Assembly (NCBI GenBank): GCA_034687125.1
Contig: JAQGBZ010000306.1
Span: forward strand, 1-64,000
Source: Neelides folsomi
Lineage: Eukaryota; Arthropoda; Collembola; Neelipleona; Neelidae
Reading direction: 5' to 3'
Length of the DNA: 64,000 nucleotides
Shown here: one piece after another, positions 62,301 through 64,000 of the stretch
Layout of the letters: each line of letters begins with the position of its first letter
Numbering within the stretch: position 1 is the first letter of the stretch
Notes under the pieces: generated by a model
What the model saw: only the letters and a program-made list of their open reading frames with translations
The model's database searches: none
Told to the model about the DNA's origin: nothing
Position numbers and translations under genes: made by a program

Positions 62301-62577
62301 ATTCCCTCGCCCCCGTCTCGGGGACTTTGGCCCCAGGCTGGCATTTGACGGCTGTTCAAAGAGGCTTAGCAACGGCGGTTCCCTTAGCCGCTGTCGTCGC
62401 CAGGAGACGAATCCCTCGTCCACGTCCACCCCGATTCGGATTCAAAGATAAAAATGAAGCAAGACGGGCGAAATGGACGATTGTGGTTACAGCATTGGCA
62501 CTTCTGGCCATGAGCATGTTGCTCGTCGGAGTTACTTTACGTCTCGCTCCGCTAATCGACGACTTAGGTTTTTATTT
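44393..62577 (+). CDS. Large membrane-protein locus with two related TM exons (continues past window)
   Basis: Exons: E1 44393-44541 (MDEIGSEVLPQ..., ends phase 2); E2 48254-48393 (acidic RECPEEEEEDNRR, then TM SFIVGLATGFIFISAFLLI, VTLKMTPTIDAI; ends phase 1); possible E3 57766-57800; E4 57990-59080 (363 codons, Ser/Pro/His/Asn-rich, with PPPPPPP, NHSNNHPNIHHHHQQ and acidic patches; ends phase 2); E5 62146-62577 (polar, RRRIPRPRPP, then TM WTIVVTALALLAMSMLLVGV, TLRLAPLIDDL; ends phase 1). E1-E2, E2-E3, E3-E4 and E4-E5 can all be joined in frame. The TM exons are similar (VTLKMTPTIDAI versus VTLRLAPLIDDL) and share phases. It may therefore be one gene with two TMs, one gene with alternative starts, or two tandem paralogues with E4 (ATG 57993) starting the second. 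The 3' end is outside. I do not recognise the family. Confidence 0.6.
44542..48253 (+). other. Intron 1 of the large locus
   Basis: No supported gene. GC-richer patches lie at about 44980-45640, 46240-46500, 46820-47110 and 47520-47760. Minus-strand frames of about 80-107 codons within them (46770-47154, 47526-47762) have no domain and are judged compositional. Confidence 0.4.
48394..51903 (+). other. Intron of the large locus, 5' of the nested GPCR
   Basis: No supported gene. There is a short ATAAT microsatellite near 48955-48985, and GC-richer islands at about 48680-48910, 49230-49860 and 50480-50700. The AT-rich last kilobase precedes the GPCR. Confidence 0.4.
51904..53180 (+). CDS. FMRFamide-receptor-like class A GPCR
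   Basis: Exons 51904-52300, 52394-52737 and 52866-53180 join in frame to 351 residues. N-terminal N-glycosylation sites (NKS, NST) precede TM1 LILLITFTGIIFNIMSIFVF. TM2 has LTLSDILML. The DRY equivalent is SIDRLIAIKWP after TM3, typical of the FMRFamide-receptor branch. TM5 is FFNLIPFGALIIINSFIW. The third loop is basic (KKAASKNRNSNLSKRETSF). TM6 is IMIIAVVVVYFLTSFPYIV and TM7 is FIIINSAINFFLYCIWGGRFRKEF, with NSxxNFxxY replacing NPxxY. A cysteine in WYSNIFIPYVGPEIVSLC may lie at the TM3 top. It likely couples a neuropeptide to G proteins at the plasma membrane; the ligand is not deducible. It sits inside an intron of the large locus on the same strand. Confidence 0.85.
53181..57765 (+). other. 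Intron of the large locus, 3' of the GPCR
   Basis: No supported gene. GC-richer islands lie at about 53480-53680, 53960-54240, 54430-54700, 55690-55960, 56260-56580 and 56880-57380. Frames in them (for example 54437-54745 and 57089-57379) show no domains. A GTATGTAAAT tandem lies near 55600. The second copy of the CAGGG MITE lies at 55491-55569. Confidence 0.4.
55491..55569. mobile_element. 75-bp MITE, CAGGGYGGGCCA family, copy 2
   Basis: TA-flanked inverted repeats CAGGGTGGGCCA / GGGCCCACCCTG with the core ACAATCGTATAAAAAAGAA, as in the copy at 11997-12076. The two copies are 75 and 76 bp long and about 43 kb apart. Confidence 0.85.
57801..57989 (+). promoter_or_regulatory. GC-rich block before exon 4 of the large locus
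   Basis: Sharp rise in GC and CpG (CGGTCGAGTCGGAGCCGCCG) after very AT-rich sequence. A frame from 57860 (VESEPPHESTVFNRLS...) runs through it and overlaps the start of exon 4 in another frame, stopping at 58057. A pyrimidine tract with CCAG and ATTAG precedes 57990. The block is either a CpG-rich promoter/5' UTR for a transcript starting at ATG 57993, or an alternative coding exon. Confidence 0.35.
59081..62145 (+). other. Intron between exons 4 and 5 of the large locus
   Basis: No supported gene. GC-richer islands lie at about 59640-59870, 60540-60900 and 61120-61480; the rest is AT-rich. Confidence 0.4.
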
Positions 62578-64000
62578 ATTTTGATCTTATTTATCTTATT
62601 ATATTACATTCATAATCTCCTTCAGCTTTATCTACATCTAAAAGCTTAAATTCGCAATTTAAAGTTAAAGCTTAAGAGGTTTAGCGCGTTTTAGTGTCAT
62701 CATAAGACACTTTTTGCTTTCTCTTGCAATTTGCAATTTTTTGCAATTTTGCTTTTGGGCTTTCCATGCCTTATCAAGTTTTCGCATTAGTATTTAAAAC
62801 CCACTCAGTTTATGGCAATGAAAGTCAAATAGGAATTTAACATAAAAATTCAACCAAATAATTTTCAGTCCAAGCTGTAAAGTGAATATTAAAGTAGGTT
62901 AAACAACTTGGATTTAAGCGTGTAAAATGTATGGGTTTAAGATAAAGGGGTTTGGAGTTATAAAGTGCCGTGAATGGGAAATGGCCGAAGATTAAAGAAA
63001 GAAAGGGAAATTTGATTTTAAAGAAGTGTGAAAGGCGAAGAGTAATTTGGTATGATTTAGAGAGGCGGGTTTGACATTTTAAATCCCCATGTGGATATTC
63101 GGTGTGAAATATATTGGTCATCTCCGCCCAATTTATCCCTCTCAAGACGGAGAACAGAAGGGGAGATTTTAATCTCCGCCGCTCTCTCACACAACTCGGC
63201 TTTTAAAGGACGACAGTGGTTGAAGTATTGGGAATTCATTAGGAATTCCGAGTCGACAGGCGATTATTAAACGACCACATATGGCCAAAAACCTTTTTCA
63301 GACCCAGACCCGCAAAATGCCCTTTGCAGATAAATCAATAGTAGACAAATCCTAAACCATTAAATCTCTATATTAGCTAATAGCTATACGAGTATATCAA
63401 ATTCCAAATACCTTTATTCAAACTATACCTTTATCAATACATACTTTACAGATTTACAGTAAAGAATGTTGCTCTAAATTTTAAAATTTTATTTACTATA
63501 TGGTATATTCCGTATATTACAAATATTTATAATGAAATAATATTATTATTACTATTAATAATATTAGTACTATTATTTATAAGTAATATGATTCTGATTA
63601 TACGGTAGTCCTAATCCGGGATTTCTTTCATTATGATGAAACGGAGAAAGCTAAATGTGAAGGACGTTTTGAAAGAAGAAGGTCGAAGGGACAAAGGCGA
63701 ATTGTCCAACTTTCCTTCTTAAAATCTCCCAATTAAAGACGGTTAGTTAGTTGAGGAGAAAGGGGCACAAACGATTGGATTAACTTGGTATACCATTTGG
63801 AGAGAGAAACTTTTGATTTTCTCTTCTCATTTCACGGTCTGTAAAATTTAGGTTTGTGGAAATATTGGATGTTATGGAAGTTGAGGGAGTCTCTTCATCA
63901 GCCCCCACAACTCCACATTAAAAGAAGAAGGGAAGTTCTCACAATTCCCGCACATTTCTTTACGAGGTCGTTAAAAGGTTAACTATTCCTTTATTCTGGA
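62578..64000 (+). other. Downstream intron of the large locus, to window edge
   Basis: The exon ending at 62577 is followed by a GTTTTT donor and no in-frame stop before it, so the gene must continue. No further exon is visible. GC-richer islands lie at 62990-63310 and 63600-64000, with an ATT-rich simple repeat near 63530-63590. Confidence 0.4.

Noticed and set aside
1-64000. CRISPR arrays, operons, tRNA or rRNA genes
   Set aside because: The genes are spliced eukaryotic genes, no direct-repeat/spacer array was seen, and no tRNA- or rRNA-like sequence was recognised by eye.

Overview
The window is AT-rich nuclear DNA from an animal, almost certainly an arthropod. Genes have short GT-AG introns and signal peptides in separate first exons. 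Supporting families are peritrophin-type chitin-binding domains (CBM14), an insect-type gustatory-receptor-like protein, an FMRFamide-receptor-like GPCR, a CYLD deubiquitinase and a tandem ENPP cluster. The mix of secreted cysteine-rich proteins, ENPP and receptor-like genes fits a basal hexapod such as a springtail, but that is inference; no ribosomal or mitochondrial marker is present.

Left part (1-12 kb): a decayed unrecognised gene at the edge; a secreted two-CBM14 protein with a Gly/Ser/His linker (1534-2852, -); a secreted coiled-coil/galectin-like protein (3883-5640, +) convergent with a ten-exon CYLD (5808-9626, -), the two separated by a perfect palindrome; and a small one-domain CBM14 protein (11109-11614, -).

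Middle (12-35 kb): a segmental duplication carrying an arylamine N-acetyltransferase (NAT) promoter and a cysteine-rich secreted gene. The right copy is complete (NAT 16055-17193 +, Cys-rich gene 17581-18124 -). The left copy keeps only the NAT promoter and first codons plus its Cys-rich gene (12853-13621 -), which has since gained a MITE in an intron. Then come a Pro/Ala/Tyr repeat protein, a Rab-like GTPase without a prenylation cysteine, a four-TM protein, three tandem ENPP ectoenzymes of the serine-nucleophile type (25096-32190, +), an 8-Cys peptide and a Cys-rich EB/EGF-like protein.

Right part (35-64 kb): a single-exon Gr-like receptor, a non-LTR retrotransposon scrap, a frameshifted beta-1,3-galactosyltransferase, then about 20 kb of sparse sequence that is mostly the introns of one large plus-strand locus (44393 to beyond 62577). 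That locus contains two related transmembrane exons with identical splice phases. A complete three-exon GPCR (51904-53180) lies inside one of its introns. This part differs visibly from the left: islands of higher GC and purine/pyrimidine-rich sequence alternate with AT-rich stretches.

Short inverted-repeat elements (MITE-like) occur at 4072, 11997, 13204, 33424 and 55491; those at 11997 and 55491 belong to one family. Gene models were made by hand from reading frames and splice sites. Exact junctions in the two 12-18 kb Cys-rich genes and in the Rab gene could not be closed in frame.
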